A DNA stretch of 64,000 nucleotides from Micromonospora inyonensis (GTDB lineage: Bacteria > Actinomycetota > Actinomycetes > Mycobacteriales > Micromonosporaceae). The stretch is taken from NCBI RefSeq assembly GCF_900091415.1, contig NZ_FMHU01000002.1, positions 558,001 through 622,000 on the forward strand, given 5' to 3'. Shown here piece by piece: positions 55,086-64,000 of this stretch; the first letter of the stretch is position 1, and every line of letters starts with the position of its first letter. The translations under genes and the position numbers were made by a program. Under the pieces are notes generated by a model that did not search any database, was not told the DNA's origin, and worked only from the letters and a program-made list of their open reading frames with translations.

Positions 55086-56033
55086 GTGACGCTGACCATC
55101 GGAGTCGACGTCGGTGGCACCAAGGTGGCCGGCGGTGTGGTCGACGACACCGGCCGGGTACTGGTGCAGACCCGACGGGACACCCCCGCCGAGGATGTGG
55201 GCAAGACCAGGGACGTCATCATCGAGGTGGTCACCGAGCTGGCCGCCGGACGCCAGATCACGGGCGTGGGCATCGGCGCGGCCGGCTGGATCGACGCCAC
55301 CCGGTCCACCGTGCTGTTCGCCCCGAACCTGGCCTGGCGGGACGAGCCGCTTCGGGCGTACGTCAGCGCCGCGGTCGGCCTGCCGGTGATCGTGGAGAAC
55401 GACGCCAACGTGGCCGCCTGGGCGGAGTTCCGCTACGGCGCCGCCCGCCACGCCGAGGACTCGATGGTCATGTTCACCATCGGCACCGGCGTCGGAGGCG
55501 GCATCGTGCTCGGCGGCGAGCTGGTCCGGGGTGCCCACGGCATCGCCGCCGAACTGGGGCACATGCTCACCGTGCCGGACGGCCACCAGTGCGGCTGCGG
55601 CCGGCTCGGCTGCATCGAGCAGTACGCCAGCGGCAACGCGCTGGTCCGCTTCGCCCGGGCCGGTGCGCGGCAGGAGCCGCAGCGTGCCGCCGCACTGCTC
55701 ACCCTGGCCGGCGGGGACGCCGAGTCGATCACCGGTCCGATGGTCACCGCGGCGGCGCAGGGGGGCGACCCGGTCTCCTCCGAGGCGTTCGCCCAGATCG
55801 GGCGCTGGCTGGGTACCAGCCTCGCCGACATGGCCCAGATCCTCGACCCGCAGGTGCTGGTCGTCGGTGGCGGTGTGATCGAGGCCGGTGACCTGCTGCT
55901 CGGTCCGACCCGGCGGTCGTTCGCCGACGCGCTCGCGCAGCGGAGCCGCCTCCCGGTGGCCGAGGTGCGTCCCGCCGAACTGGGTAACACCGCCGGCGTC
56001 ATCGGCGCCGCCGACCTGGCCCGGCGCATCTGA
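55086..56033 (+). CDS. ROK-family glucokinase-like sugar kinase
   Basis: 315 residues from a GTG at 55086, with AGGGGAG eight bases upstream. Phosphate-1 motif IGVDVGGTKVAGG, catalytic Asp in VIVENDANVAAW, GTGVGGGIVL, and the ROK zinc site ELGHM ... CGCGRLGCIEQY. Full length, no helix-turn-helix, so a kinase rather than a repressor. Phosphorylates glucose or a related sugar, probably with ATP or polyphosphate. The stop overlaps the next start (TGATG). Confidence 0.92.
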   Translation: MTLTIGVDVGGTKVAGGVVDDTGRVLVQTRRDTPAEDVGKTRDVIIEVVTELAAGRQITGVGIGAAGWIDATRSTVLFAPNLAWRDEPLRAYVSAAVGLPVIVENDANVAAWAEFRYGAARHAEDSMVMFTIGTGVGGGIVLGGELVRGAHGIAAELGHMLTVPDGHQCGCGRLGCIEQYASGNALVRFARAGARQEPQRAAALLTLAGGDAESITGPMVTAAAQGGDPVSSEAFAQIGRWLGTSLADMAQILDPQVLVVGGGVIEAGDLLLGPTRRSFADALAQRSRLPVAEVRPAELGNTAGVIGAADLARRI

Positions 56034-56728
56034 TGGCGGGCGTGCCGTTACGGGTGGTGTCGTACAACATCCACACGCAACGGGACGACAGGGCCGCGCT
56101 GGCGGAGGTGGTCCGGGCCGTCGGCCCGGACGTGGTGATCGTGCAGGAGGGGCCGCGCCGGTTCCGCTGGCGCCGTAGGTGCGCCGCCCTGGCCGAGTCG
56201 TTCGGCCTGGTGGTGGGCGCCGGTGGGCTGCCGGCGCTGGGCAACCTGCTGCTGACCAGTCTGCGGGTACGCGTGCATGCCACCAGGTGCCAGCGGTTCC
56301 CGCTCACCCCCGGCCGGCACCTGCGCGGCGCGGCGTTCGCCGAGTGCGCGGTCGGCGGGGCCCGCTTCGTGGTGGCCGGCACCCATTTGTCGACCGATCC
56401 GGCGGAACGCCCCGCCCAGGCGGTCCTGTTCCGCGAGGAGGTCGACGCGGCGCGGTGGCCGGTGCTGGTCGGGGCGGACCTCAACGAGGGGCCGGGCGGC
56501 GCCGCCTGGCGGACGATCGCCGACGGGTTGACCGACGCGGCCGTCGCCGCCGACCGGGCCGACCGGCTCACCTACTCCTGCGCGGAGCCGCGCCGCCGGA
56601 TCGACGCGCTCTTCGTCGATCCCCGGATCACCGTGGTCGACTACGACGTGGTCGACACCCCGCAGACCCGCCGGGCCAGTGACCACTTCCCCGTCCTGGT
56701 GGACCTGCTGCTGCCGGTCACCGACTGA
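56033..56728 (+). CDS. Endonuclease/exonuclease/phosphatase (EEP) family protein
   Basis: 231 residues. EEP motifs: VVSYNIHTQRDD, VVIVQEGPRRFRW (Asn and Glu metal residues), FVVAGTHLST, VLVGADLNEGPG and the terminal ASDHFPVLVDL with the catalytic Asp-His. No signal peptide. Could be a phosphodiesterase, nuclease or phosphatase; substrate open. Translationally linked to the ROK kinase gene. Confidence 0.87.
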   Translation: MAGVPLRVVSYNIHTQRDDRAALAEVVRAVGPDVVIVQEGPRRFRWRRRCAALAESFGLVVGAGGLPALGNLLLTSLRVRVHATRCQRFPLTPGRHLRGAAFAECAVGGARFVVAGTHLSTDPAERPAQAVLFREEVDAARWPVLVGADLNEGPGGAAWRTIADGLTDAAVAADRADRLTYSCAEPRRRIDALFVDPRITVVDYDVVDTPQTRRASDHFPVLVDLLLPVTD

Positions 56729-56826
56729 CCGGTTCACCGGCCAGGGCTGGACAAACACTCTCCGAAGTGGAGAGGATTCGGCGGCGACCCGGCACGCTTA
56801 CGCGTTCCCCCAAGGAGAGATACCCG

Positions 56827-58236
56827 GTGTCCACCCCCACCGAGCACGACGGTCCCGACGACCCGTCGGCGACCCTCGCCCTCACCCCCGACGGTCGTCC
56901 GGTCTCCGACCGCGGCGACACCGTCTGTGTGATCGGCGCCGGGGCCAGCGGCCTCACCACGGTGAAGAACCTGAAGGAGCACGGCTTCGGCGTCGACTGC
57001 TACGAGCGGGAGACCGGCGTCGGCGGCGCGTGGAACTGGCGGCACGACCGCAGTCCGGTCTACGCGAGCACCCACCTGATCTCGTCGCGGCCGTTCACCC
57101 AGTTCCCCGACTTCCCGATGCCCGACTCGTGGCCGGACTACCCCCACCACAGTCAGCTGCTGGCGTACTTCGAGCGGTACGCCGACCACTTCGACCTGCG
57201 CCAGCACATCTGGTTCGGTACCGAGGTGGTCCGGGTCGAGCCCGTCGCCGGGGACCGCTGGGACGTGACCACCCGCAGCACCGGCGGGTACGGCCCGGAG
57301 CGCACCTCCCGGTACGCCGCCGTCGTCGTCGCCAACGGCCACAACTGGTCGCCGAAGCTGCCGGAGTACGAGGGGCTGGCCGAGTTCCGGGGCGAGACGA
57401 TGCACGCCTCGGCGTACAAGGACCCGGCCCAGCTGCGGGGCAAGCGGGTGCTGGTGGTGGGCGCCGGCAACACCGGCTGCGACATCGCGGTGGAGGCCGC
57501 CCAGCAGGCCGCCACCTGTTGGCACTCCACCCGGCGCGGCTACTGGTACGCGCCGAAGTACGTCCTCGGTCGCCCCGCCGACCAGGTCAACGACCTGCTG
57601 CTCGCGCTGCGGGTGCCCCTGCGCGTGCGGCAGTGGCTCTACCACCGGACGTTGCGGCTGACCGTCGGTGACCTGACCCGCTTCGGGCTGCCCCGACCCG
57701 ACCACCGGGTCTACGAGACCCATCCCATCGCCAACAGCCAGCTCGTCTACTACGTCGGCCACGGCCGGATCACCCCCACGCCGGACGTCCGGCGCTTCCA
57801 CCCGTACGCGGTGGAACTGACCGACGGCCGCCAGATCGATCCGGACCTGGTCGTCTTCGCCACCGGCTACCTGCCCCGCTTCGAGTTCCTCGACGCGCGG
57901 ATCCTCGGCGACGAGGCCGGCGTCGGACGACCCGCGCTCCACCTGAACGCCTTCCCCCCGAACCATCCGACGCTCGCCGTCGTCGGGTTGGTCCAGCCGG
58001 ACTCGGGGCTCTTCCCGATCTCGCACTGGCAGGCGGTGCTCGTCGCCCGACTGCTGCTGCTGCGCCAGTACCGCCCCGAGCGGGCGGAGGCGTTCGCCGC
58101 GGCGGTCGCCGCCGGGGCCGGGAAGCGCTACTCCGGCCGGGTCGAGGACAGCAGCCGGCACTGGTTCGAGGTGGGACACGTCGACTACCTGCGCGCCGTC
58201 CAGCGCGCCCTGAACGAGTTGGAGGCGGTTCGGTGA
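56827..58236 (+). CDS. Flavin-containing monooxygenase
   Basis: 469 residues from a GTG at 56827, with AAGGAGAG seven bases upstream. FAD-binding VCVIGAGASGLTTVKNLKEHG, a second nucleotide site VLVVGAGNTGCDIAVEAA, and the downstream FATGYLPRFEF motif of class B monooxygenases. Oxygenates N or S atoms of small molecules with NADPH. The start codon chosen places the glycine motif at about residue 38. Confidence 0.9.
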   Translation: MSTPTEHDGPDDPSATLALTPDGRPVSDRGDTVCVIGAGASGLTTVKNLKEHGFGVDCYERETGVGGAWNWRHDRSPVYASTHLISSRPFTQFPDFPMPDSWPDYPHHSQLLAYFERYADHFDLRQHIWFGTEVVRVEPVAGDRWDVTTRSTGGYGPERTSRYAAVVVANGHNWSPKLPEYEGLAEFRGETMHASAYKDPAQLRGKRVLVVGAGNTGCDIAVEAAQQAATCWHSTRRGYWYAPKYVLGRPADQVNDLLLALRVPLRVRQWLYHRTLRLTVGDLTRFGLPRPDHRVYETHPIANSQLVYYVGHGRITPTPDVRRFHPYAVELTDGRQIDPDLVVFATGYLPRFEFLDARILGDEAGVGRPALHLNAFPPNHPTLAVVGLVQPDSGLFPISHWQAVLVARLLLLRQYRPERAEAFAAAVAAGAGKRYSGRVEDSSRHWFEVGHVDYLRAVQRALNELEAVR

Positions 58237-58288
58237 GCGCGAGGAGTGAGCTTGCGAGCCCCGCAGTCGTGAACGGAAGGTGGTCCGG

Positions 58289-59119
58289 TTGAGTGGGGAG
58301 CGGCTGCGGATCGTCCGGGGTCGGGAGTGGGCCCGGCCGGTGCGCCCCGCCCGCCGGGAGGTGCTCAGCGCACTGCCCGACCCGGAGCAGGGGCGGCCGC
58401 CGCTGCTCTTCGTCCCGGGTTTCGGTCACGGGGCGTGGGCCTTCGCCGAGCACTGGCTGGAGCACACCGCCTCCCGGGGCTTCCCGGCGTACGCGCTGAG
58501 CCTGCGCGGGCACGGTGGCAGCGAACCGGCGCCGGAGGCGTCGCTGCGGGCGTACGCCCACGACGTGGTCCAGGTGGCGGCGGAGCTACCGCGCCAGGCG
58601 GTGCTGGTGGGGCACGGCGCGGGGGCCCTGGTGGTGGCGCACGCGCTGGCCCGCTACCCGGCGCGGGCCGGGGTGCTGGTCGCACCGGTCTTCGGTGGCT
58701 GGGGCACGCTCGGCGCGGCGCTGCGCCGCAACCCGGTCGGTACGCTCCCCGCCTTCTGGGGCGGCCGGCTGCGGCTCAACCAGCGACAGCTGTTCAGCCC
58801 GGAGCTGCCGGGGACGGTCGCCCGGGCTCACCTGGCCCGACTGGGCCGGGCCGGTCGACGTGCCCAGTGGCGGCTGCTCTTCCCCGGAGCGCTCGAACCG
58901 GCGGTGGGCCGCCCGCCGGTGCTGGTGCTCGGCAGCCCGGACGACCGGGTCGTCCCGGCGGCGGCACTGACCCGCACCGCCCGCCGGTACGGCTCGGCCC
59001 CACTGCTCTTTCCCGGCATGGGGCACGACCTGATGCTGGACGCGCGGTGGCAGGAACCGGTCGACGCGATCCTCGACTGGTTGGTCAAGGAGCCCGCGCC
59101 CGCCGTCGTCCCGGTGTGA
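58289..59119 (+). CDS. Alpha/beta hydrolase-fold protein with Gly at the nucleophile position
   Basis: 276 residues from TTG at 58289 with GGAAGG eight bases upstream; a GTG at 58280 is the alternative. Fold landmarks: LLFVPGFGHGAWAFAEHWLEH (oxyanion side), LSLRGHGGSE, PVLVLGSPDDRVVPAAA (acid) and FPGMGHDLMLD (His). The nucleophile elbow reads VGHGAGALVVAHALA, so the usual Ser is Gly (codon GGC). Classical hydrolase activity therefore looks unlikely. Follows the monooxygenase gene by 52 bp. Confidence 0.85.
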   Translation: MSGERLRIVRGREWARPVRPARREVLSALPDPEQGRPPLLFVPGFGHGAWAFAEHWLEHTASRGFPAYALSLRGHGGSEPAPEASLRAYAHDVVQVAAELPRQAVLVGHGAGALVVAHALARYPARAGVLVAPVFGGWGTLGAALRRNPVGTLPAFWGGRLRLNQRQLFSPELPGTVARAHLARLGRAGRRAQWRLLFPGALEPAVGRPPVLVLGSPDDRVVPAAALTRTARRYGSAPLLFPGMGHDLMLDARWQEPVDAILDWLVKEPAPAVVPV

Positions 59120-59177
59120 GGTGGCGTGGCGAGAACGCATCGCCTCGGCTTGTCCAGCATGTTCAAAGACGAGATCC

Positions 59178-60510
59178 ATGACCGAATCCCTCCGGCGTCA
59201 AGTCCCCTTCTCCGGGCGGCGTTTCGTCACCGCGCCGGCCACCTGTGCCCAGCGGGACATGTGGCGGCTGATCCAGCGCGCTATGCCGGACTCGACGTTC
59301 TACGACCAGGTCTACCCGGTCGAGCTGCGGGGACCGGGCGGGGTGGACGATGTGATCGCCGTGCTCGCGGAACTGGTGAATCGCTATGAGTCGCTACGCA
59401 CCGCCTTCCACCGGGACGAGACGGGAGCGCTGATGCAACGGGTGCTGCGGACCGGCTCTTTCGAGACCGACATCCGGTGGGCAGGCTCCGGGGAGGACCC
59501 GAAGACCGTGGCCGCCACCTGGCAGCAGAGCCTGCGGCACCGCAGCTTCAGCCTGCAGACGGGTCCGCTGTTCCGGTCCCTGGTCATCCTGTCCGACGAC
59601 GTCCCGGTGCTGGCCTCCCTGGGCGTCTCGCACCTCGTCGCGGACCTGATGTCGCTGCGCTTGCTGGCCAGCGAACTGACCCGGCTGCTGTCTGCGCGTG
59701 TATCGGGACAGTCAGCGCCTGTGCCCCCTGCCTGCCGACAGCCCGTCGAACAGGCTGAGTACGAGCGCTCACCGCGGGGGCAGCAGGCCCTGGACAGGTC
59801 GCACGCGTACTGGCGGCGGCAGCTCGCGCAGGCGCCGACCACGATGTTCCCCTACCGCCGCGACGAGCCGTCCGCACCGCGGTTCTACAGCGCGGCCATG
59901 GAATCCAAGGCGGTGGCGATGGCACTTCCCGTGCTCGCCGACCGGTACCGGACCAGTACCTCCGCGGTCATGCTGTCCGCGGTGGCCCTGCTGCTCGGCC
60001 ATCTCGCCGGTCTGCCCGCATGCGCGATCCGGCTGTTGGTCGCCAACCGTTTCGTTCCCGAACTGCGAGCCGCGGTTGCCAATCTGCAGCAGGAGGTCCT
60101 GGTCACGCTCGACCTGACGGGGGAGACCTTCGGCGAGGTGGTGCGCGCCACGCTGGCCGCGTCCATGACTGCCTACAGCAACGGTGTGTACGACCCCGAC
60201 CAGGTCGGAGAGCTGATCCGGTCCGCCGGGAGGGAGCGGGGCGCCGAGCTCTCGCTGTCCTGCTATTTCAACGACATACGGCGGGCACGGGAGGTGCCGG
60301 GACGCGCCACGGCCGTGGACGCCGGCTTTGTCCGTGCCGCCATGGCCGACACCGTTCGTCGCCGCAGACTCCTTCAGGGACGCGGAGGACTTCTTCATGG
60401 TCATCGAGGACAAGGTGCCGGGCTGGATCCGGGTGGTGCTCTGCACGGATACCCAGGTGCTACTGCCGGAGGAGACTCATCAGTTTCTGCTCGGCGTGGC
60501 GTGTGGAGCC
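59178..60510 (+). pseudogene. Condensation-domain gene, frameshifted and 3'-truncated
   Basis: From the ATG at 59178 the product follows an NRPS-type condensation domain for ~390 residues: TAPATCAQRDMWRLIQRAMP, an active-site region LGVSHLVADLMSL (degenerate HHxxxDG: first His is Ser, Gly is Leu), then RLLVANRFVPELRAAVANLQQE and SLSCYFNDIRRAR. Near 60340-60355 the sensible reading moves to another frame (SFRDAEDFFMVIEDKVPGW, then DTQVLLPEETHQFLLGV), and near 60500 it runs into a transposase remnant. No adenylation or carrier domain is present. A sequencing error could explain the frameshift but not the truncation. Confidence 0.7.
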
Positions 60511-60831
60511 CAGCAGCCGCTGCATCCGGTCCGGAGTCGCGTCACCGGCCGCCTCCGCGAGGGTCCAGCCGTTCTTCGCCGCCAACGGCGACAGCAACCC
60601 GACCGAATAGCTGAGGGTCTGCCGGCGAGGCTCCGAGCGGCCGAACCGGTGCGCGAGCCGGCCGCGCAGGTCGTCCAGACCCGTCCGCCACCGGACGATC
60701 TCATCGGTCAACACAAGCGCAAGAGCCTGCCCGTCCGACGACCGAACACAACAGACCGACAGTGCGATCGCCCCGTCGGCCGGACCCGTAGCATCGACAT
60801 CGACAGTTTCCCTGTCGGCGTACCTCGGCAC
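60500..60831 (-). mobile_element. Remnant of an IS701-like transposase gene (N-terminal part)
   Basis: Minus-strand reading contains LTDEIVRWRTGLDDLRGRL, HRFGRSEPRRQTLSYSVGLL and KNGWTLAEAAGDATPDRMQRL, the conserved N-terminal region of IS701-type transposases. The similarity stops abruptly near 60500, where the condensation-gene reading begins on the other strand. The catalytic core is missing, so the element is dead. I found no clear terminal inverted repeats. Confidence 0.7.
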
Positions 60832-60917
60832 GGATCATGCCGATGAGCTGGTAATACTCCAGACCACACAACTACGACTGGTTAAGGCGGGATAGCGAGG
60901 AGGAGGGCGGCGTAGGG

Positions 60918-61862
60918 TCAGCGGGCGGGGACGATGGGGCCGCGGTGCAACCAGTCGATGAGGTCGGGCTCGGCCAGCTTCGCGACCCGATCCTCGTATC
61001 GTCGCAGGTCATCTTCGTCGAGCAGGTCCCGCCACTGGCCGCTGACACCCTGGTTGAAGAACCGCTTCGGATCGCGCCACATCGCCGTGACCGGGGTCAG
61101 CGCCTCCGCCCGGCCGCGCATCGAGTCGAATGTCGCCGCCCGCACCAGATCCGGCCACCGCGACTCCGGCACCTCGATTCGGAGGCGCTCGGCGAGGAAC
61201 CTCATCTGGCCTTCAAGATCTGACTTCAGATCGTCGTAGTGCAGCAGCAGCACGTTGGGCCGCTCCCGCTCGGCCCAGAACCCCGACAGGTGGTGCAGCA
61301 TCGACGGCAGGCCCACCTGCACACTGGTGTCCTCCAGCCAGGCCCAGAACCGGTTGTACGCGGACTCCGCAGGCGCCGGAGCCGTATCGGCGGGCTCCTG
61401 GGTCGGGCTACCGCCGGCCGCCAGCATCGCGCCGAAGGCCTCTTGGGCGACGTTCTGGAAATGGGCGTCCCAGGAGATCGCGACGTCCCGGGGATCCCGA
61501 CCGACCGCGACGTAGGTCACCCCATCATGGATGGGCAGTCCGTCGATGGGCGTATGGGTCTTGATGATACGGCGATGGCGCTGCGCCTCGTAGAACGCGA
61601 AGATGTCGTCCCGGCTGCGAGTCAACATGTCGAGCCAGTAGGTGAGGTCGTCCAGCCGTGCCGGCAGCTCCGGTGTCTGGAAGATCAACAGGGCGCAGAT
61701 CGTCTGGGTCCACGTCGTCCCGCATTTCGCGGGGGTCGAAACCACGATGTCACCTTCGCGGAACGGGAAGCCCTCCCACCGTCCGCTGTCCATGACCTCG
61801 TTCTGGTACCGAACCGTCGGTTGGCGCAACGGTCCTCCCCGCTTTTTGGTTGGTCTGTCCAT
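60918..61862 (-). CDS. Sulfotransferase
   Basis: 314 residues. PAPS-binding 5' loop STPAKCGTTWTQTI near residue 42, 3'-phosphate site VAVGRDPRDVAISW, and C-terminal FFNQGVSGQWRDLL. The catalytic His candidate lies in IIKTHTPIDG. Transfers sulfate from PAPS to a hydroxyl or amine; the acceptor is unknown. It sits beside a broken condensation gene and may be a leftover of a small metabolite locus. Confidence 0.9.
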   Translation of the reverse strand: MDRPTKKRGGPLRQPTVRYQNEVMDSGRWEGFPFREGDIVVSTPAKCGTTWTQTICALLIFQTPELPARLDDLTYWLDMLTRSRDDIFAFYEAQRHRRIIKTHTPIDGLPIHDGVTYVAVGRDPRDVAISWDAHFQNVAQEAFGAMLAAGGSPTQEPADTAPAPAESAYNRFWAWLEDTSVQVGLPSMLHHLSGFWAERERPNVLLLHYDDLKSDLEGQMRFLAERLRIEVPESRWPDLVRAATFDSMRGRAEALTPVTAMWRDPKRFFNQGVSGQWRDLLDEDDLRRYEDRVAKLAEPDLIDWLHRGPIVPAR

Positions 61863-62299
61863 AGCAGACCCAACCTATCGAACGGGCGACCGTCGCCCAG
61901 CCTGCGGGCCGGTGAAGGGCGCCTTCGGGCCATGACGGGCCTTCCCGCCAGCCTGAACCGTCCCGCTCGCACTCGTCACAGCGGCGAAGCGTCGCGTCCG
62001 GGCTGGACGGTTCGCTCCACGGTCGGGTGAGCGGTGGCGCCCAGGATCCGGATGTGTCGGCTGTCGTGCTGACCTTTGTGGATGTCGATCCGATGCTGCG
62101 CCGGGTACACGGCAAGCAGGAGCAGGGCATCGGGTTCGGTCCGGCCCGGTCGGGCCACAGGCCACAACCCGCTCCACGCCGAACGAGTACATCCGGAGCA
62201 AGCCGATCGCGTGATCGGCGATCCCGTACACCCGCCGAATCCCCCGATACCGAAATGAACAACTGATGTTCGGCGGCAACCGCGTCGGTGGATCGAGGC
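61863..62299 (-). other. Gene-free stretch with possible degenerate coding remnant
   Basis: No intact gene. On the minus strand two frames look protein-like in succession: one with GIADHAIGLLRMYSFGVERV (about 62170-62240), then a shifted one with LLLLAVYPAQHRIDIHKG (about 62040-62130). This would fit a frameshifted remnant of unknown origin. Confidence 0.3.
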
Positions 62300-63715
62300 T
62301 CAGTCGGTGATCATTTCGTGCAGCAGTGAACCGTTCTCGTCCAGCGCGCTGAGGTAGGAGCGGGCCCAGGAACGGATGTCGTACCGGTGCAGGTGTTCGC
62401 GCATCGCTCGCATCCGGGCAGCCGCGTCCGCCGGGTCGGCCTGCAGGGCCGCGAGCAAGCCCTGCTTGAGTCCCTCCAGGTCGTGCGGGTTGACCAGGTA
62501 GGCCTGGGACAGCTCCGCCGCCGCCCCGGCGAACTCGCTGAGCAGGAGGGTCCCGGAGTCGTCCACGCGGGCGGCGACGTACTCCTTGGCCACCAGGTTC
62601 ATCCCGTCCCGCAGCGGGGTCACCGCCAGCACGTCGGCCATCCGGTAGAGGGCGGCCAGTTCAGCCCGGTCGAAGGGCTGGGTGAGGTAGTGGATCGCCG
62701 GCTCGCCGACCCGGCCGAACTCGCCGTTGATCCGCCCGACCTCGCGTTCGACCCGGTCCCGGAGGATCTGGTACTGCCCGACCCGCTCCCTGCTGGGCAC
62801 GGCCACCTGCACCATGACCGTGTCCTGGACTTTGACGTCACCGCTGGCGATCAACTCGCTGTACGCCTTGAGCCGCTGCTCGATGCCCTTGGTGTAGTCC
62901 ATCCGGTCGACGCTGAGGATCACGTGTTCCGGGTCGCCGAGGTCGTTGCGGAGCCGGTCGGCACGGGCCACCACGTCCGGCCGGGCGGCCAGCGCCGCCA
63001 TCTCGGCGGTGTCGATGGAGACGGGGAAGGCACCCACCCGCACGGTGCGGCCGTCCACCTCGACCTGCCGGTCGGTGGCGGGCACGCCGATGACCTTGGC
63101 CACCAGTTGCGCGAAGTTGTGCGCGGCATGGGCGCGCTGGAAACCGACCAGGTCCGCGCCGAGGATCCCGCGCAGCAGCTCGGCCCGGCGGGGGAGTTGC
63201 ATGAACAGCTCGGGCGGTGGGAACGGCACGTGCAGGAAGAAGCCGATCCGCAGGTCGGGGCGGAGGTCGCGGAGCAGGGCGGGCACCAGTTGCAGGTGGT
63301 AGTCCTGCACCCAGACCACGCCGCCCGGCTCGGTCACCGCGGCGGCGGCCTCGGCGAACCGCCGGTTGACCCGCTGGTACGCCTCCCACCAGCGCCGGTG
63401 GTGCTCGGGCTGCTCGACCGCGTCGTGGTAGAGCGGCCAGAGGGTGGCGTTCGCGAAGCCCTCGTAGTGGTCCCGGAAGTCCTCCGGGGTGAGGGGGACG
63501 GTGTGCAGCCGGACGCCGTCCACGTCGGGCAGGGCGGGCGCCGGACCGGTGCCGCCGGCCCAGCCGATCCAGGTCGCGGGGGTGTGTTTCAGCAGCGGGT
63601 GCAGGGCGCTCACCAGGCCGCCGGGGCTGCGGCGCCACTCGCACGCACCGTCGGGCGCCACGCTGTCGTCGACGGGCAGGCGGTTGGCCATCACCACGAG
63701 GGAACTCTGTCGCAT
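62300..63715 (-). CDS. otsA: Trehalose-6-phosphate synthase
   Basis: 471 residues, the normal length for OtsA. GT20 motifs: [69 protein letters not shown] and [18 protein letters not shown]. Joins UDP- (or ADP/GDP-) glucose and glucose-6-phosphate to trehalose-6-phosphate in the cytosol; osmoprotection and storage. No otsB is seen nearby inside the window. Confidence 0.95.
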   Translation of the reverse strand: MRQSSLVVMANRLPVDDSVAPDGACEWRRSPGGLVSALHPLLKHTPATWIGWAGGTGPAPALPDVDGVRLHTVPLTPEDFRDHYEGFANATLWPLYHDAVEQPEHHRRWWEAYQRVNRRFAEAAAAVTEPGGVVWVQDYHLQLVPALLRDLRPDLRIGFFLHVPFPPPELFMQLPRRAELLRGILGADLVGFQRAHAAHNFAQLVAKVIGVPATDRQVEVDGRTVRVGAFPVSIDTAEMAALAARPDVVARADRLRNDLGDPEHVILSVDRMDYTKGIEQRLKAYSELIASGDVKVQDTVMVQVAVPSRERVGQYQILRDRVEREVGRINGEFGRVGEPAIHYLTQPFDRAELAALYRMADVLAVTPLRDGMNLVAKEYVAARVDDSGTLLLSEFAGAAAELSQAYLVNPHDLEGLKQGLLAALQADPADAAARMRAMREHLHRYDIRSWARSYLSALDENGSLLHEMITD

Positions 63716-63906
63716 CTCGGTCGTTCCGATCTGCCGCGGGGTCGACCGCCCGCGTGGGGAGGAAGCGGGCAGTCAGCGAGGGGACGTGACGCTACAACCG
63801 TATTCCTACTGACCGTAAGTTACACCGCTGTTACTTCCCCTGGCCGGGTGCCGGATGTCCCGCCATGCGGACAGCCGCGGCGGAACCGGGTCAGGGACGG
63901 AACCGA

Positions 63907-64000
63907 TCAGACGACCGCGCCGTCGTCCGGGTCGTGGTCCTCCGCGTCGCCGGGACGCAGTCGCCAGATCAACGTGACGAAGCCGGCGAGGATACCGGTG
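63907..64000 (-). CDS. C-terminal end of a gene cut by the right edge
   Basis: Thirty codons before TGA at 63907-63909, beginning with TGILAGFVTLIWRLRPGD and ending in an acidic tail EDHDPDDGAVV. A hydrophobic segment followed by a charged tail suggests a membrane protein. Too little to name. Confidence 0.5.
   Translation of the reverse strand, partial: TGILAGFVTLIWRLRPGDAEDHDPDDGAVV

Noticed and set aside
59121..59177. Upstream extension of the condensation gene
   Set aside because: The ATG at 59178 starts directly before the conserved region, and the upstream residues look non-coding.
60460..60831. Intact 123-residue minus-strand gene
   Set aside because: Only the part up to about 60500 matches a transposase N-terminus. 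The end runs antisense into the condensation gene, so it is a fused remnant.
61875..62279. Intact minus-strand gene in 61875-62279
   Set aside because: The protein-like signal changes frame around 62165 and no ribosome binding site or known domain is visible; listed only as a possible remnant.

Overview
The window reads as chromosomal DNA of a high-GC actinomycete, most likely Micromonosporaceae (Micromonospora or a close relative). The bases for this are the very GC-rich third codon positions, many GTG starts, GTGA/ATGA gene overlaps, a trpD-ctaE-qcrCAB neighbourhood known from actinobacteria, a PimB-type mannosyltransferase and an RSH alarmone enzyme. No database was consulted; family names come from recognising motifs.

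Left part (1-28255, minus strand). One reading frame stays open from an ATG at 27953 to the left edge, 9,317 codons, with its 3' end outside the window. The product is a giant modular protein. It has an N-terminal CpnT-like/WXG100-like region with hydrophobic helices and a Pro/Ala-rich linker. It then has three papain-like (Tox-PL type) domains with intact Cys/His/Asp, ten WD40 beta-propellers (72 WD motifs counted by eye), four winged-helix-like domains, two copies of a helical domain, and three copies (the last cut by the edge) of a ~950-residue region of unknown function. The modules are repeated in frame, with near-identical DNA over kilobases. The propeller blades are almost invariant except at a few positions that change from blade to blade. 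This is the most interesting object in the window. A 50-codon ORF with a strong ribosome binding site lies just upstream.

Centre-left (28620-36527). trpD, a receiver-like protein and a CtaG-like assembly protein lie on the minus strand. Divergent from them are ctaE and qcrC-qcrA-qcrB, the subunit III and bc1 part of the aa3-bcc respiratory supercomplex, closed by a perfect 34-bp palindrome. A secreted DUF4142 protein follows.

Centre (36631-46713). A stand-alone AsnC/Lrp ligand-binding domain, a sugar nucleotidyltransferase coupled to a NUDIX hydrolase, a short RSH (p)ppGpp enzyme and a DEDDh exonuclease/GIY-YIG fusion are on the minus strand. A NYN-domain protein, a small Cys-rich protein, an M48 protease and pimB are on the plus strand.

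Right (46729-64000). There is a GGDEF-EAL protein overlapping a DUF574-type methyltransferase gene, a LuxR-type two-component pair, and a FadD-like acyl-CoA ligase divergent from a SRPBCC protein. Then come a Cys-motif protein, a ROK sugar kinase, an EEP-family phosphatase/nuclease, a flavin monooxygenase and an alpha/beta hydrolase whose nucleophile serine is replaced by glycine. A small disturbed patch follows: a frameshifted, truncated condensation-domain gene abutting an IS701-like transposase remnant, then a sulfotransferase. otsA and the C-terminal end of a further minus-strand gene close the window.
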